A DNA stretch of 25,516 bases. Source: Deinococcus sp. Lineage in GTDB: Bacteria; Deinococcota; Deinococci; Deinococcales; Deinococcaceae. Shown here one piece after another: positions 18,620-25,391 of the stretch (its first letter is position 1; every line of letters starts with the position of its first letter). The translations under genes and the position numbers were made by a program. The notes below the pieces were generated by a model. It had not been told where the DNA came from and did not search any database. It was given only the letters and a program-made list of their open reading frames with translations. The DNA lies in assembly GCF_018260555.1 (NCBI RefSeq), contig NZ_JAGLBB010000049.1:1-25516 (forward strand). The letters run 5' to 3'.

Positions 18620-18985
18620 CTACTTCCGGGCGTCCAAGGCGGCCAGCACGAACGCGGCGATCATCAGAACGCCGCCGATGGGCGTGACGGCGCCCAGAAC
18701 CTTCACGCCGGTCAGGGTCAGCAGGTACAGGCTGCCGCTGAAGATCACGGCCCCCGCCAGCAGCGGCCAGGGCGCGCGCGTCTGGGTGGGCTGGGTGCCC
18801 AGGATCAGCAGGGCCAGCGCGGCGTACATCTGGTAGCGCACACCGGTTTCGAAGGTACTCAGGGATTCGGGCGTCAGCTGGGCTTTCAGGGCGTGCGCGC
18901 CGAAAGCACCGAGCATGACACCCAGGGCGGCCAGGACGGCGCCGCTCCGCAGGGCATTGAGGGGCAGGGCATTGAGGGCAGGCAT
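18620..18985 (-). CDS. DUF423 family membrane protein
   Basis: The 121-residue product has the DUF423 (YgdD-like) hallmark LGVMLGAFGAHALKAQLTPE followed by FETGVRYQMYAALALLILG, then two more hydrophobic segments (LLAGAVIFSGSLYLLTLTG and GGVLMIAAFVLAALD). This gives four predicted membrane helices, with the usual family length of about 120-130. The function of the family is not known. The ATG at 18985 is chosen because a -10-like TAGCAT ends 7 nt before it; the open frame further upstream is low-complexity sequence. A 14-bp direct duplication gives the N-terminal ALNALPLNAL. The gene is divergent from mraZ. Confidence 0.9.
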   Translation of the reverse strand: MPALNALPLNALRSGAVLAALGVMLGAFGAHALKAQLTPESLSTFETGVRYQMYAALALLILGTQPTQTRAPWPLLAGAVIFSGSLYLLTLTGVKVLGAVTPIGGVLMIAAFVLAALDARK

Positions 18986-18992
18986 ACGGCTG

Positions 18993-18998
18993 ATGCTA
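18993..18998 (-). promoter_or_regulatory. -10 box of the DUF423 gene (leaderless type)
   Basis: On the minus strand TAGCAT ends 7 nt before the ATG, with no Shine-Dalgarno. Confidence 0.5.
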
Positions 18999-19171
18999 GT
19001 GGCAGACGGCAGGGGAAAGTGTCCTGGGACGGATTCCGATTGGACGGTATGCCTTGCCGGGGTGGTCGGGAGCGCCTGGTGGGACTTGGCTGCCCTGATG
19101 CGGGGACAGTGGGGGCGGAGAGGGGGCTCTGGTGGGGAACGGCGGGGCGTGGGTGGGTGCAGGGGGGTAAA

Positions 19172-19200
19172 TGGTGGGGATTGGTGGTAATTGGTGGGGA
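19172..19200 (+). promoter_or_regulatory. MraZ-box-like operator: three 10-bp direct repeats
   Basis: TGGTGGGGA, TGGTGGTAA and TGGTGGGGA begin at 19172, 19182 and 19192, exactly one per 10 bp. A further TGGTGGGGA lies at 19130. MraZ is known in E. coli to bind TGGGN direct repeats at a 10-bp period upstream of its own operon. Here the repeats directly precede the -10 box, over the -35 region, so bound MraZ would be expected to block transcription. Confidence 0.7.
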
Positions 19201-19204
19201 TGAC

Positions 19205-19213
19205 TGTTACACT
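19205..19213 (+). promoter_or_regulatory. Extended -10 promoter of the mraZ operon
   Basis: TG-T-TACACT lies 5 bp downstream of the last MraZ-box-like repeat. Transcription would start near 19220, leaving a leader of about 115 nt. Confidence 0.5.
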
Positions 19214-19334
19214 CGCCGCATCAACCTCCATACGTTTAGTTCGTGTTCATGGTTGATCGTGTCGGCGGCCGGGCGTTCCCTGACGCTGCGGCGGGCTGAC
19301 CGGTGAAACGCGCAGGAGGAGAGGAGGGGAGACG

Positions 19335-19763
19335 TTGCCGTTTGGAGAGTACCCGTACACCATTGACGACAAGGGGCGAGTGGTCATGCCACCCCCTTTT
19401 CGTGAGTTCGTGGAGGACGGCATGATCCTGACACGCGGCATGGAAGGCTGCCTGTACGTGTTCCCGCTGACGAGCTGGAAACGCGTGGAGGAGCAGCTCG
19501 AAGGTCTGCCCCTCACGGACGCCGGTTCGCGGGCGTTCGTGCGGTTCTTCTACTCCGGGGCCAGCAAGTCCCGGCTGGACAACCAGAGCCGCGTGTCGGT
19601 CCCACAGACGCTGCGGGCCTTCGCGGGACTGGACAGTGACGTGATCGTGGCGGGCGCGCCCGGACGCCTGGAACTGTGGAACCCGGCCCGCTGGGACGCG
19701 GCCATCACGGCCGTGCAGGACAACCCACCCAAACCCGACCTTCTCGTGAACTTCGTGGCGTGA
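19335..19763 (+). CDS. mraZ: Transcriptional regulator MraZ
   Basis: MraZ is the double-AbrB-fold DNA-binding protein at the head of the division and cell wall cluster, and represses its own operon in E. coli. The 142-residue product has the two related halves: PFGEYPYTIDDKGRVVMPPPFREF at the N-terminus and KSRLDNQSRVSVPQTLRAFAGL near residue 78. The start is TTG at 19335, because family members begin immediately before the FGEY motif and GGAGGGGAG lies just upstream; no ATG is available in frame nearby. Five nucleotides separate its stop from the rsmH ATG. MraZ-box-like repeats lie about 140 bp upstream. Confidence 0.95.
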   Translation: MPFGEYPYTIDDKGRVVMPPPFREFVEDGMILTRGMEGCLYVFPLTSWKRVEEQLEGLPLTDAGSRAFVRFFYSGASKSRLDNQSRVSVPQTLRAFAGLDSDVIVAGAPGRLELWNPARWDAAITAVQDNPPKPDLLVNFVA

Positions 19764-19768
19764 TCAGC

Positions 19769-20779
19769 ATGAACCCAGAGACACAGCATCCCAACTTCCC
19801 GGACCGCTCCGACGGCCCGTCCGAATCCGGCCCCCGCACGTCCGACCTTCTCGCTGACCCCATGTCCGCCGGTCCGTCCCTGACCGACCCCGACGCCCCT
19901 GACGCGGCCGGGGCCTTCTCGCACGTGCCGGTGCTGGCCGACGAGGTCACCGGGGTCCTGGCCCCCGCGCCGGGCCGGGTATTTGTGGACGGCACGCTGG
20001 GCGGCGCCGGGCACGCCGGGCTGCTGCTGGCAGCCGGGGCGACCGTGTACGGCATCGACCAGGATCCCTTCGCCCTGAACCGCGCGCGGGCCGCGAACCA
20101 CCCGGGCCTGCACGTCCTGGAAGGCAACTACCGCGACATGGTCTCGCTGCTGGCGGGCGCGGGCGTCACGCAGGTGGACGGCATCCTGCTGGATATCGGC
20201 GTGAGTTCCTTTCAGCTGGACGACGGCGGGCGCGGCTTCTCGTACCACACCGAGGCTCCGCTGGACATGCGCATGAGTCAGTCGGGCGAGACGGCCGCCG
20301 ACGTGGTCAACGGGTACGACGAGGAGGACATCGCCGCGATCATCTACGAGTATGGCGAGGACCGCCTGTCCCGCCGGATCGCGCGCGGCATCGTGTACGC
20401 CCGCGAGAAAGCGCCCATCGAGACGACCGTGCAACTGGCCGAGATCGTCAAGCGGGCGTACCCGGGGTTCAGTAAGGGTATCCACCCGGCCCGGCGGACC
20501 TTCCAGGCACTGCGCATTCACGTGAACGACGAACTGGGCGCGCTGCGGGACGGCCTTCAGGCCGCCGAGACGCTGCTCGCCCCTGGCGGGCGGCTGGCCG
20601 TGATCAGCTTCCACTCGCTGGAGGACCGGATCGTGAAACGCTTCCTGCTGGGCAGCCGGGTGCTGTCACCGTTGACCCGTCGTCCCGTGATCGCCTCCGA
20701 GTCCGAGCAGGCCGTCAATCCCCGCGCCCGCAGCGCGAAACTCCGTTCGGCTGTCCGTGCGGGGGGGCAGGACGCATGA
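19769..20779 (+). CDS. rsmH: 16S rRNA (cytosine(1402)-N(4))-methyltransferase
   Basis: RsmH (MraW) methylates N4 of C1402 in 16S rRNA at the ribosomal P site, using SAM. The 336-residue product has a 50-residue polar N-terminal extension (Pro/Ser/Asp-rich). The core follows: FSHVPVLADEV, the SAM motif DGTLGGAGHAG at about residue 74, DQDPFAL, GILLDIGVSS, and ISFHSLEDRIVKRF near the C-terminus. I give the ATG at 19769, but an in-frame GTG at 19760 overlaps the mraZ stop as GTGA and is a reasonable alternative; neither has a strong Shine-Dalgarno, so coupling to mraZ is likely. It overlaps the next gene by 4 nt. Confidence 0.95.
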   Translation: MNPETQHPNFPDRSDGPSESGPRTSDLLADPMSAGPSLTDPDAPDAAGAFSHVPVLADEVTGVLAPAPGRVFVDGTLGGAGHAGLLLAAGATVYGIDQDPFALNRARAANHPGLHVLEGNYRDMVSLLAGAGVTQVDGILLDIGVSSFQLDDGGRGFSYHTEAPLDMRMSQSGETAADVVNGYDEEDIAAIIYEYGEDRLSRRIARGIVYAREKAPIETTVQLAEIVKRAYPGFSKGIHPARRTFQALRIHVNDELGALRDGLQAAETLLAPGGRLAVISFHSLEDRIVKRFLLGSRVLSPLTRRPVIASESEQAVNPRARSAKLRSAVRAGGQDA

Positions 20780-21237
20780 TGCGCCCGTCCCTGCACCGCG
20801 CCCGGCCCAACCGTGAGGGCCACCCCGACGGGCCACGTTCCGGGCCGCTGTTCGGGTCCCTGCGCCGCGCGTGGCCGCCGACCCTGGCGGTGGATACCAG
20901 CCTGCCGACCTGGCGGGGCCGCGCGGTGCGGTACGTGGCTATCTACCTGCTGATGGTGGTGACGCTGGTAATCGTGCGCGGCGCGACGCAGCACATCCGC
21001 CCGGACCTGCGGGCCGCGCAGGTGCGCGAGGCCGAACTGACCACGCAGCGTGACACGCTGGTCCTGGAGTTGCAGGCGCTCGAGAACCCGCAACGGCTGC
21101 GGAGCTGGGCCTTCGCGAACGGCATGCGCCGCTTCACGGACGCCGACAAGGTCACGCAAGCCATTCCGCCGGTGCCGTCCGTACCGGCGCCGGTCGTACC
21201 GGAACACAACCTGGAGGTGAGGACGCAGTGGAGGTGA
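20776..21237 (+). CDS. ftsL: FtsL-like cell division protein
   Basis: The 153-residue product has a basic Pro/Arg-rich cytoplasmic segment (residues 1-50), one membrane helix (about 52-67, YVAIYLLMVVTLVIV), then a helical coiled-coil-like stretch (REAELTTQRDTLVLELQALEN) and ENPQRLRSWAFANGM, which resembles the FtsL/DivIC ending. It closes with a Pro/Val-rich tail. FtsL proteins vary greatly in sequence, so the call rests on topology and on position between rsmH and ftsI, where ftsL normally lies. Known FtsL works with FtsB/DivIC and FtsQ to activate FtsWI. It is coupled on both sides: ATGA overlap with rsmH and a 10-nt overlap with ftsI. Confidence 0.82.
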   Translation: MMRPSLHRARPNREGHPDGPRSGPLFGSLRRAWPPTLAVDTSLPTWRGRAVRYVAIYLLMVVTLVIVRGATQHIRPDLRAAQVREAELTTQRDTLVLELQALENPQRLRSWAFANGMRRFTDADKVTQAIPPVPSVPAPVVPEHNLEVRTQWR

Positions 21238-22565
21238 AGATCCGCAACCGCTCGGCCCTGATGCGGGTGCTGGCACTGGGCCTGTTCCTGACGCTGGTGT
21301 GGGCGTACGCGCAACTGGAGTGGGGGGTGCCGCAGACCGTGAGAAGCTCGGTGGTGCAGGCGCGCGGCCCGATTGTGGCGTCTGACGGGAAAGTGCTGGC
21401 CACCAGCGTGAACGGCAAGCGCGTGTACCCGCAGGGCAGCATCGCGGGGCAACTGGTGGGCATGATGGGCACCACCGATGGCCTGGAGGGCCTGGAAGCC
21501 GCGTACAACGGGCCGCTGAGTGCCGGGAAGCCCCTGAAACTCACACTGGATACCCAGGTGCAGGCCTCGGCCGAGGCGGCGCTAGCCAAGGCCGTGCCGG
21601 AGCATCAGGGCGAGTACGGTACGGTGGTGGTCCTCGAGACCCGTACCGGGCGCGTGCTGGCCGCCGCCACCTACCCGCCCTTCGATCCGAACGTCTGGCG
21701 CCGCTATGACCAGGCGACGCGCCGTAACCGGGCGTTCGTGGATAACTTCGAGCCGGGCAGCACCGTCAAGGCGCTGGTCGTGGCCGCCGCCATGAACGAG
21801 GGCCTGACCACCCCGGAAACCGTGTATGACACGCCCATGCGCCGTTTCGTGGGGGGCCGCTGGGGCAGCACCATCGGGGACGTGGTGCCGCACCCGTCCT
21901 CGCTGAGCACACAGGGCATCTTGCGCTACAGCAGCAACGTGGGCATGAGTCACGTCGTGGAGCACTTTCCCATGGAATCCATGCGGGAGTACCTGCAGCA
22001 GTACGGGTTCGGCCGTGAGGTCAGCATGCCGGTCATTCCCACGGCGTCCGGGCAGTTGCAGCCGCTGCCGCGCTGGAATGAACTGGTGAGGGCCACGAAC
22101 GCGTTCGGGCAGGGCATCAGCAGCACGACCCTGCAACTGGCGGCGGCCTTTAATACCCTGGCGAACGACGGTCAGTACATCTCGCCCCGTCTAGTCGAGG
22201 GGGCCGGTGGGGTCGAGCGGCGTGAGGTGGTGCAGCCGGAGGTGGCCCGCACGACCCGCCGCCTGCTGCAGACCGTGATTACCGAGGGCATCCCCACGAA
22301 GGCCGGGATTAAGGGGTACAACCTGGCTGGGAAGACCGGGACGGCGCAGACGGTGGACGCCCGGGGCCGGTACTCGGCGACGGTGTTCGACAGCGTGTTC
22401 GCGGGCTTTTTCCCGGCCGAATCGCCCCGCGTGACCATCGCGGTGATGGTGCATGCCGCCAAGGTCGAGTACCACGGGTCGCAACTGGCCGCGCCGATCT
22501 TCAAGGAGATCTCGGCGGACGTGCTGTCCGGCTGGGCGGCGGCGCCTCAGAGGGATTCCGATTGA
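21228..22565 (+). CDS. ftsI: Peptidoglycan transpeptidase FtsI (class B penicillin-binding protein)
   Basis: FtsI crosslinks septal peptidoglycan and is the target of some beta-lactams. The 445-residue product has one N-terminal membrane anchor (about residues 12-31), a short pedestal (ARGPIVASDGKVLATSV) and a transpeptidase domain. Its active-site motifs are S178-T-V-K181, S235-S-N237 and K369-T-G. It is short for the family (E. coli FtsI has 588 residues), mainly because the pedestal is reduced and no PASTA domain is present. The GTG at 21228 has GGAGGTGA with a 7-nt spacer. The final codons (RDSD and stop) fall within the short dispersed repeat at 22551, so the original C-terminus may have been altered. 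Confidence 0.93.
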   Translation: MEVKIRNRSALMRVLALGLFLTLVWAYAQLEWGVPQTVRSSVVQARGPIVASDGKVLATSVNGKRVYPQGSIAGQLVGMMGTTDGLEGLEAAYNGPLSAGKPLKLTLDTQVQASAEAALAKAVPEHQGEYGTVVVLETRTGRVLAAATYPPFDPNVWRRYDQATRRNRAFVDNFEPGSTVKALVVAAAMNEGLTTPETVYDTPMRRFVGGRWGSTIGDVVPHPSSLSTQGILRYSSNVGMSHVVEHFPMESMREYLQQYGFGREVSMPVIPTASGQLQPLPRWNELVRATNAFGQGISSTTLQLAAAFNTLANDGQYISPRLVEGAGGVERREVVQPEVARTTRRLLQTVITEGIPTKAGIKGYNLAGKTGTAQTVDARGRYSATVFDSVFAGFFPAESPRVTIAVMVHAAKVEYHGSQLAAPIFKEISADVLSGWAAAPQRDSD

Positions 22566-22600
22566 ATCGGTGCAGTTCTGAATCAATCCGTATCAGAGGG
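22551..22600 (+). repeat. Dispersed intergenic repeat, short derivative (copy E)
   Basis: GGATTCCGATTGAATCGG at the left and TGAATCAATCCGTATCAG at the right form an imperfect inverted repeat. The right part matches the minus-strand copy at 4897 and the ends of the full copies. It overlaps the last codons of ftsI. Confidence 0.65.
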
Positions 22601-22717
22601 ACCGGGCAGCAGGTGAGTAAAAGGTGAGTGTGATCCGCGAATTGACCGGCTGGTGACTAGGTCAGAGCCACTTCTCACGCCTGGAAGGGTGTCAATACAG
22701 TAATCTATATCACAAAC

Positions 22718-22758
22718 TCGGCCATTTGTTCCCCAAAAACAGGGGTTCAGATGGCCGA
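22718..22758. terminator. Hairpin at the start of the AT-rich island
   Basis: TCGGCCAT (22718-22725) pairs with ATGGCCGA (22751-22758). Inside, TG/CA and CCCC/GGGG extend the stem, with small mismatches and a 7-nt AAAAACA loop. It may terminate the dcw operon or be part of a small RNA. Confidence 0.45.
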
Positions 22759-22782
22759 TTTCGTCTGGAGCAGAACAAATAT

Positions 22783-22806
22783 ATGAGAGGATAAATGAGA
22801 GGATTA
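22783..22806 (+). repeat. 12-bp tandem duplication
   Basis: ATGAGAGGATAA is followed at once by ATGAGAGGATTA. A further AATGAGA occurs at about 22890, and its complement TCTCATT at 22814. These could be repeated regulator sites. Confidence 0.6.
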
Positions 22807-23047
22807 GAACTTATCTCATTTTATAACGAAAGCCCAGAAGGATAGATTTGATTTTTTCTGTACTAAGTACAAAAATTACGCGCCTTTAAAATGAGATCAG
22901 AAACCTATTTCTCCCACAAAGCTGCCATCTTCGCCGCGTACGCTCATGCCGAAGAGAGGGAGAGCCTTCATGCTGGCGCCCTCACCTGAATCCCACCACA
23001 TCAACGCCGGGCACAGCCACTTGAAGGCCGCGCCTGCAGGAGACCAC

Positions 23048-23704
23048 ATGCTTCAACTGCTTAGCCGATGGACCCGCACGGTCCTGTTCAGCCTCGTTGG
23101 AATGACGGCCGCGTCTGCCCAGACGGCCGCGTCTGCCGCCCCGACCCAGTCCGCCAGCCCTGCTGTTCCCGCCAGCTCCGCCCCGCCTGTCAGCTCCGCC
23201 CTGCCTGTGAGCCCCGCCCTGCCCGGGAGCACCGTCGCCGCCGACGCTGTTCGCGGCGCCCTGAGCGCCGTGCCCGCTCCAACGGCCCCCACCGCCCAGA
23301 GCGCCGCGCAGGTCCGCGCGCAGGCTGTGGCCCGCGCCGAGGCTCAGACCGCGATCCTGGCCGTCACGCCCATCCGTGGCAAGACTGTCATCGCCCGCTC
23401 GACCGCCTACAACAGCGTCCCCGGACAGACTGACTCCACGCCGTTCATCACGGCCACCGGCACCCGCACCCGCCCCGGCGTGGTCGCCCTGTCCCGCGAC
23501 CTGCTGCGCACCTTCCCCTACGGCACCAAGGTCATGCTCGAAGACCTGAGCGGGAAATACAACAACACGCTCAGGGGCCGCATCTTCGTCGTCGAGGACA
23601 CCATGGCCGCCCGCAAGACCAACTCGGTTGACGTGTGGATGGCCACCCGCACCGAAGCGATGAACTGGGGCGCCCGCCAGATCCGGATCACCGCCGTCCG
23701 CTGA
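23048..23704 (+). CDS. Exported 3D-domain protein
   Basis: The 218-residue product has a signal peptide (MLQLLSRWTRTVLFSLVGMT, cleavage near ASA-Q) and a Ser/Ala/Pro-rich linker to about residue 100. A C-terminal 3D domain follows, with its three conserved aspartates: Asp129 (QTDSTPFITATG), Asp184 (FVVEDTM) and Asp195 (SVDVWM). The 3D domain is a double-psi beta-barrel related to MltA and to the YuiC/Sps stationary-phase muralytic enzymes, so a role in cutting cell wall glycan is likely. The ATG at 23048 follows AGGAG with a 6-nt spacer; an in-frame ATG at 22946 would put 34 residues ahead of the signal peptide. It is probably a single-gene unit, with a strong hairpin after it. Confidence 0.9.
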   Translation: MLQLLSRWTRTVLFSLVGMTAASAQTAASAAPTQSASPAVPASSAPPVSSALPVSPALPGSTVAADAVRGALSAVPAPTAPTAQSAAQVRAQAVARAEAQTAILAVTPIRGKTVIARSTAYNSVPGQTDSTPFITATGTRTRPGVVALSRDLLRTFPYGTKVMLEDLSGKYNNTLRGRIFVVEDTMAARKTNSVDVWMATRTEAMNWGARQIRITAVR

Positions 23705-23729
23705 CCGGGCAGCACAGCCCACACCACCC

Positions 23730-23762
23730 AGCCCGGGCCGCTCCACGTGAGCGGCCCGGGCT
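23730..23762. terminator. 14-bp perfect hairpin after the 3D-domain gene
   Basis: AGCCCGGGCCGCTC pairs perfectly with GAGCGGCCCGGGCT around a CACGT loop. Only a short mixed GCTGTCAT follows instead of a T-run. The dispersed repeat begins directly after it. Confidence 0.78.
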
Positions 23763-23764
23763 GC

Positions 23765-23907
23765 TGTCATATGGACTGCGTTCCACTGCGCCACAGTCGG
23801 AAAAGCGCCGCCTGCCGCTCCAGGCCGCGAAACCCATCTGTTGGTCCTACTGGCATCCGCTCGGACCGGGCGGCTTCGCAGGCCATTCAAGCCGAGTCCG
23901 TATCAGG
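23765..23907 (+). repeat. Dispersed intergenic repeat with inverted ends, full copy (copy B)
   Basis: The left end TCATATGGACTGCG and the right end CCGAGTCCGTATCAG are imperfect inverted repeats. The right 60 bp aligns closely with the copy at 18424 and with the shorter copy at 13984. It begins 2 bp after a terminator hairpin, as copy A overlaps one. The rest of the gap to 24046 shows no further feature I can name. Confidence 0.75.
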
Positions 23908-24046
23908 GAGGGGCGCAGGCCCCCCCCAGTCTCCAGGAGAACACGCCCCGTCCAGAAGGACCATCCCCGGGGGGCCAGAAGAAACAGACTGGGCAGTCCC
24001 GACGGCTGTGGGCAGTTGCCGCAGCGGGCTTCTGGGGCCTCTCTGG

Positions 24047-24052
24047 TATCCT
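24047..24052 (+). promoter_or_regulatory. -10 box of the ABC permease gene (leaderless type)
   Basis: TG-G-TATCCT (extended -10) ends 9 nt before the ATG at 24062. No Shine-Dalgarno is present. Confidence 0.5.
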
Positions 24053-24061
24053 CCGCCTTGC

Positions 24062-25270
24062 ATGACTTCAGCCCCGGCCACTCCACCCGAGCGCGGTCCC
24101 GCTGCCCCCGACCGCTTGCTGGCCTGGTCCCTGGCCCGGGCTCACCTGCGCCGCCGCCGCACGCAGAACGTCCTGACCATCCTGGGCATCGCCGTGGGCG
24201 TCATGGCGTTGATTGCCGCGCTGAGCCTCACCAACGGCTTTACCCGCGCGCTGATCGACGCGACGCTGCGCGCCAGCCCACACCTGAGCGTCATGGCCTT
24301 CACGCCCTCCCGGCCCGACCTGGACCTCCAGGCGGCCCTGCTGGCCGACCGGCGCGTGCAGGCCTTCACGCCCTTTCTGGCGGACAAGGGCCTCCTGACC
24401 CGCCCTGCCAGTGAGGGCCGCGCCGCCGGAGTGGATTTCGCCACGTTGTTCGGCATGACCGGCGCGGCCGGACAGGTCCTGGACCTGCCTGACGCGCAAA
24501 GTGCGACCCTTTCGAGCCTGAAGGTTGGCGAGGTGATGCTCGGTTCCGCTCTGGCCCGCAACGTCGGCGCGTTCACAGGTGACGAGGTGCGCCTGCTGAA
24601 CAGCACGCAGCGCCGCACCAGCCTCAGGGTGCGCGGCGTGTTCACCACCGGCAACTACCTGATCGACTCGGCATACGCCTTTACCAGCCTGCAGACCCTC
24701 CAGACCCTTCAGGGCACGCGGAACATCACGGGTTACCAGCTGCGCCTGACCGACCCGGACCTCGCCCCGGCCGTCGGAAGCGACCTGACCCGCACCCGCG
24801 CGTACTCCGCGCTGCCGTGGCAGAGCCTGTACGGGACCCTGCTCGATCAGCTGGCCCTGCAGAAGAAGGTCATCGGGTTCGTGGTGCTGCTGATCGTCGT
24901 CGTGGCCGCCTTCGGCATCGCGAACGTCCTGACGCTCGCCGTGTTCGAGAAGACCCAGGAAATCGCCATCCTGCGCGCCATCGGGGCCACCCGCAGCCTG
25001 ATTACCCGCGTGTTCCTGCTCGAAGGACTGGCGCTGGGGCTGGGCGGGCTGCTGCTGGGGAACCTGCTGGGCCTGGGGATCAGCGCGTACTTCACGGTGC
25101 GGCCCTTCACGTTGCCCGGCGACCTGTACTTCATCACCAGCCTGCCGGTCGAGGTGCGGCTCACCGACCTGCTGGGCGTGAACGCCATCGGCCTGATCAC
25201 CACCCTGCTGGCCGCCCTGATTCCCGCCCGCCGCGCCGCCAGCATCGAACCCGCCCGCATCATCCGCTGA
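24062..25270 (+). CDS. MacB/LolC-type ABC transporter permease
   Basis: The 402-residue product has the topology of the FtsX/MacB/LolC family. The first membrane helix is at about residues 36-57 (NVLTILGIAVGVMALIAALS). A large extracytoplasmic domain of about 210 residues follows (MacB-type periplasmic core), then three C-terminal helices: VIGFVVLLIVVVAAFGIANV, LEGLALGLGGLLLGNLLGLG and VNAIGLITTLLAALIPA. The FEKTQEIAILRAIGATRS motif between helices 2 and 3 is typical, and the protein ends IPARRAASIEPARIIR. Such permeases work with an ATPase to move lipoproteins, peptides or antibiotics across the envelope. No ATPase gene follows within the window, so the partner must lie elsewhere. It has its own promoter with a probable leaderless start. 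Confidence 0.92.
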   Translation: MTSAPATPPERGPAAPDRLLAWSLARAHLRRRRTQNVLTILGIAVGVMALIAALSLTNGFTRALIDATLRASPHLSVMAFTPSRPDLDLQAALLADRRVQAFTPFLADKGLLTRPASEGRAAGVDFATLFGMTGAAGQVLDLPDAQSATLSSLKVGEVMLGSALARNVGAFTGDEVRLLNSTQRRTSLRVRGVFTTGNYLIDSAYAFTSLQTLQTLQGTRNITGYQLRLTDPDLAPAVGSDLTRTRAYSALPWQSLYGTLLDQLALQKKVIGFVVLLIVVVAAFGIANVLTLAVFEKTQEIAILRAIGATRSLITRVFLLEGLALGLGGLLLGNLLGLGISAYFTVRPFTLPGDLYFITSLPVEVRLTDLLGVNAIGLITTLLAALIPARRAASIEPARIIR

Positions 25271-25379
25271 TCCGCGCTCCCACCCCACCCACCACTCCCA
25301 CCCCGCCAGCCTGATCGCAAGCTGAACCGTCATGAAAGGTTGCCCCTGCGCCGCTCATGGTCCGTCATCAACCGCTCGC

Positions 25380-25385
25380 TAGGCT
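25380..25385 (+). promoter_or_regulatory. -10 box of the last gene (leaderless type)
   Basis: TAGGCT ends 6 nt before the ATG at 25392. No Shine-Dalgarno is present. Confidence 0.5.
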
Positions 25386-25391
25386 GACTCC

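Larger units (their letters stand above)
18986..19334. other. Divergent region between the DUF423 gene and mraZ
   Basis: This 349-bp gap holds the DUF423 promoter, a short fragment resembling the dispersed repeat end (GACGGATTCCGATT near 19026), a G-rich stretch, MraZ-box-like repeats, the mraZ promoter and a leader of about 115 nt. The leader ends in a purine-rich Shine-Dalgarno region (GGAGGAGAGGAGGGGAG). Confidence 0.6.
22566..23047. other. AT-rich intergenic island between ftsI and the 3D-domain gene
   Basis: After the short repeat, the stretch from about 22690 to 22910 is far more AT-rich than anything else here, apart from a short patch near 2300. It holds a hairpin at 22718, a 12-bp tandem duplication at 22783, an 8-bp inverted repeat AAATGAGA/TCTCATTT (22793-22800, 22814-22821), a palindrome TGTACT-A-AGTACA (22859-22871) and a -10-like TAAAAT (22887-22892). 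A 16-codon frame from ATG 22795, with AGAGG just upstream, is too short to call. No tRNA or recognisable protein is seen. Confidence 0.6.

Noticed and set aside
22795..22845. 16-codon frame MRGLELISFYNESPEG in the AT-rich island
   Set aside because: It has an AGAGG upstream, but it is too short and is explained partly by the 12-bp duplication; no downstream gene suggests a leader peptide role.
24062..25270. FtsX identity for the ABC permease
   Set aside because: The large extracytoplasmic core and the EIAILRAIGAT motif fit the MacB/LolC group better, and no ftsE is adjacent.
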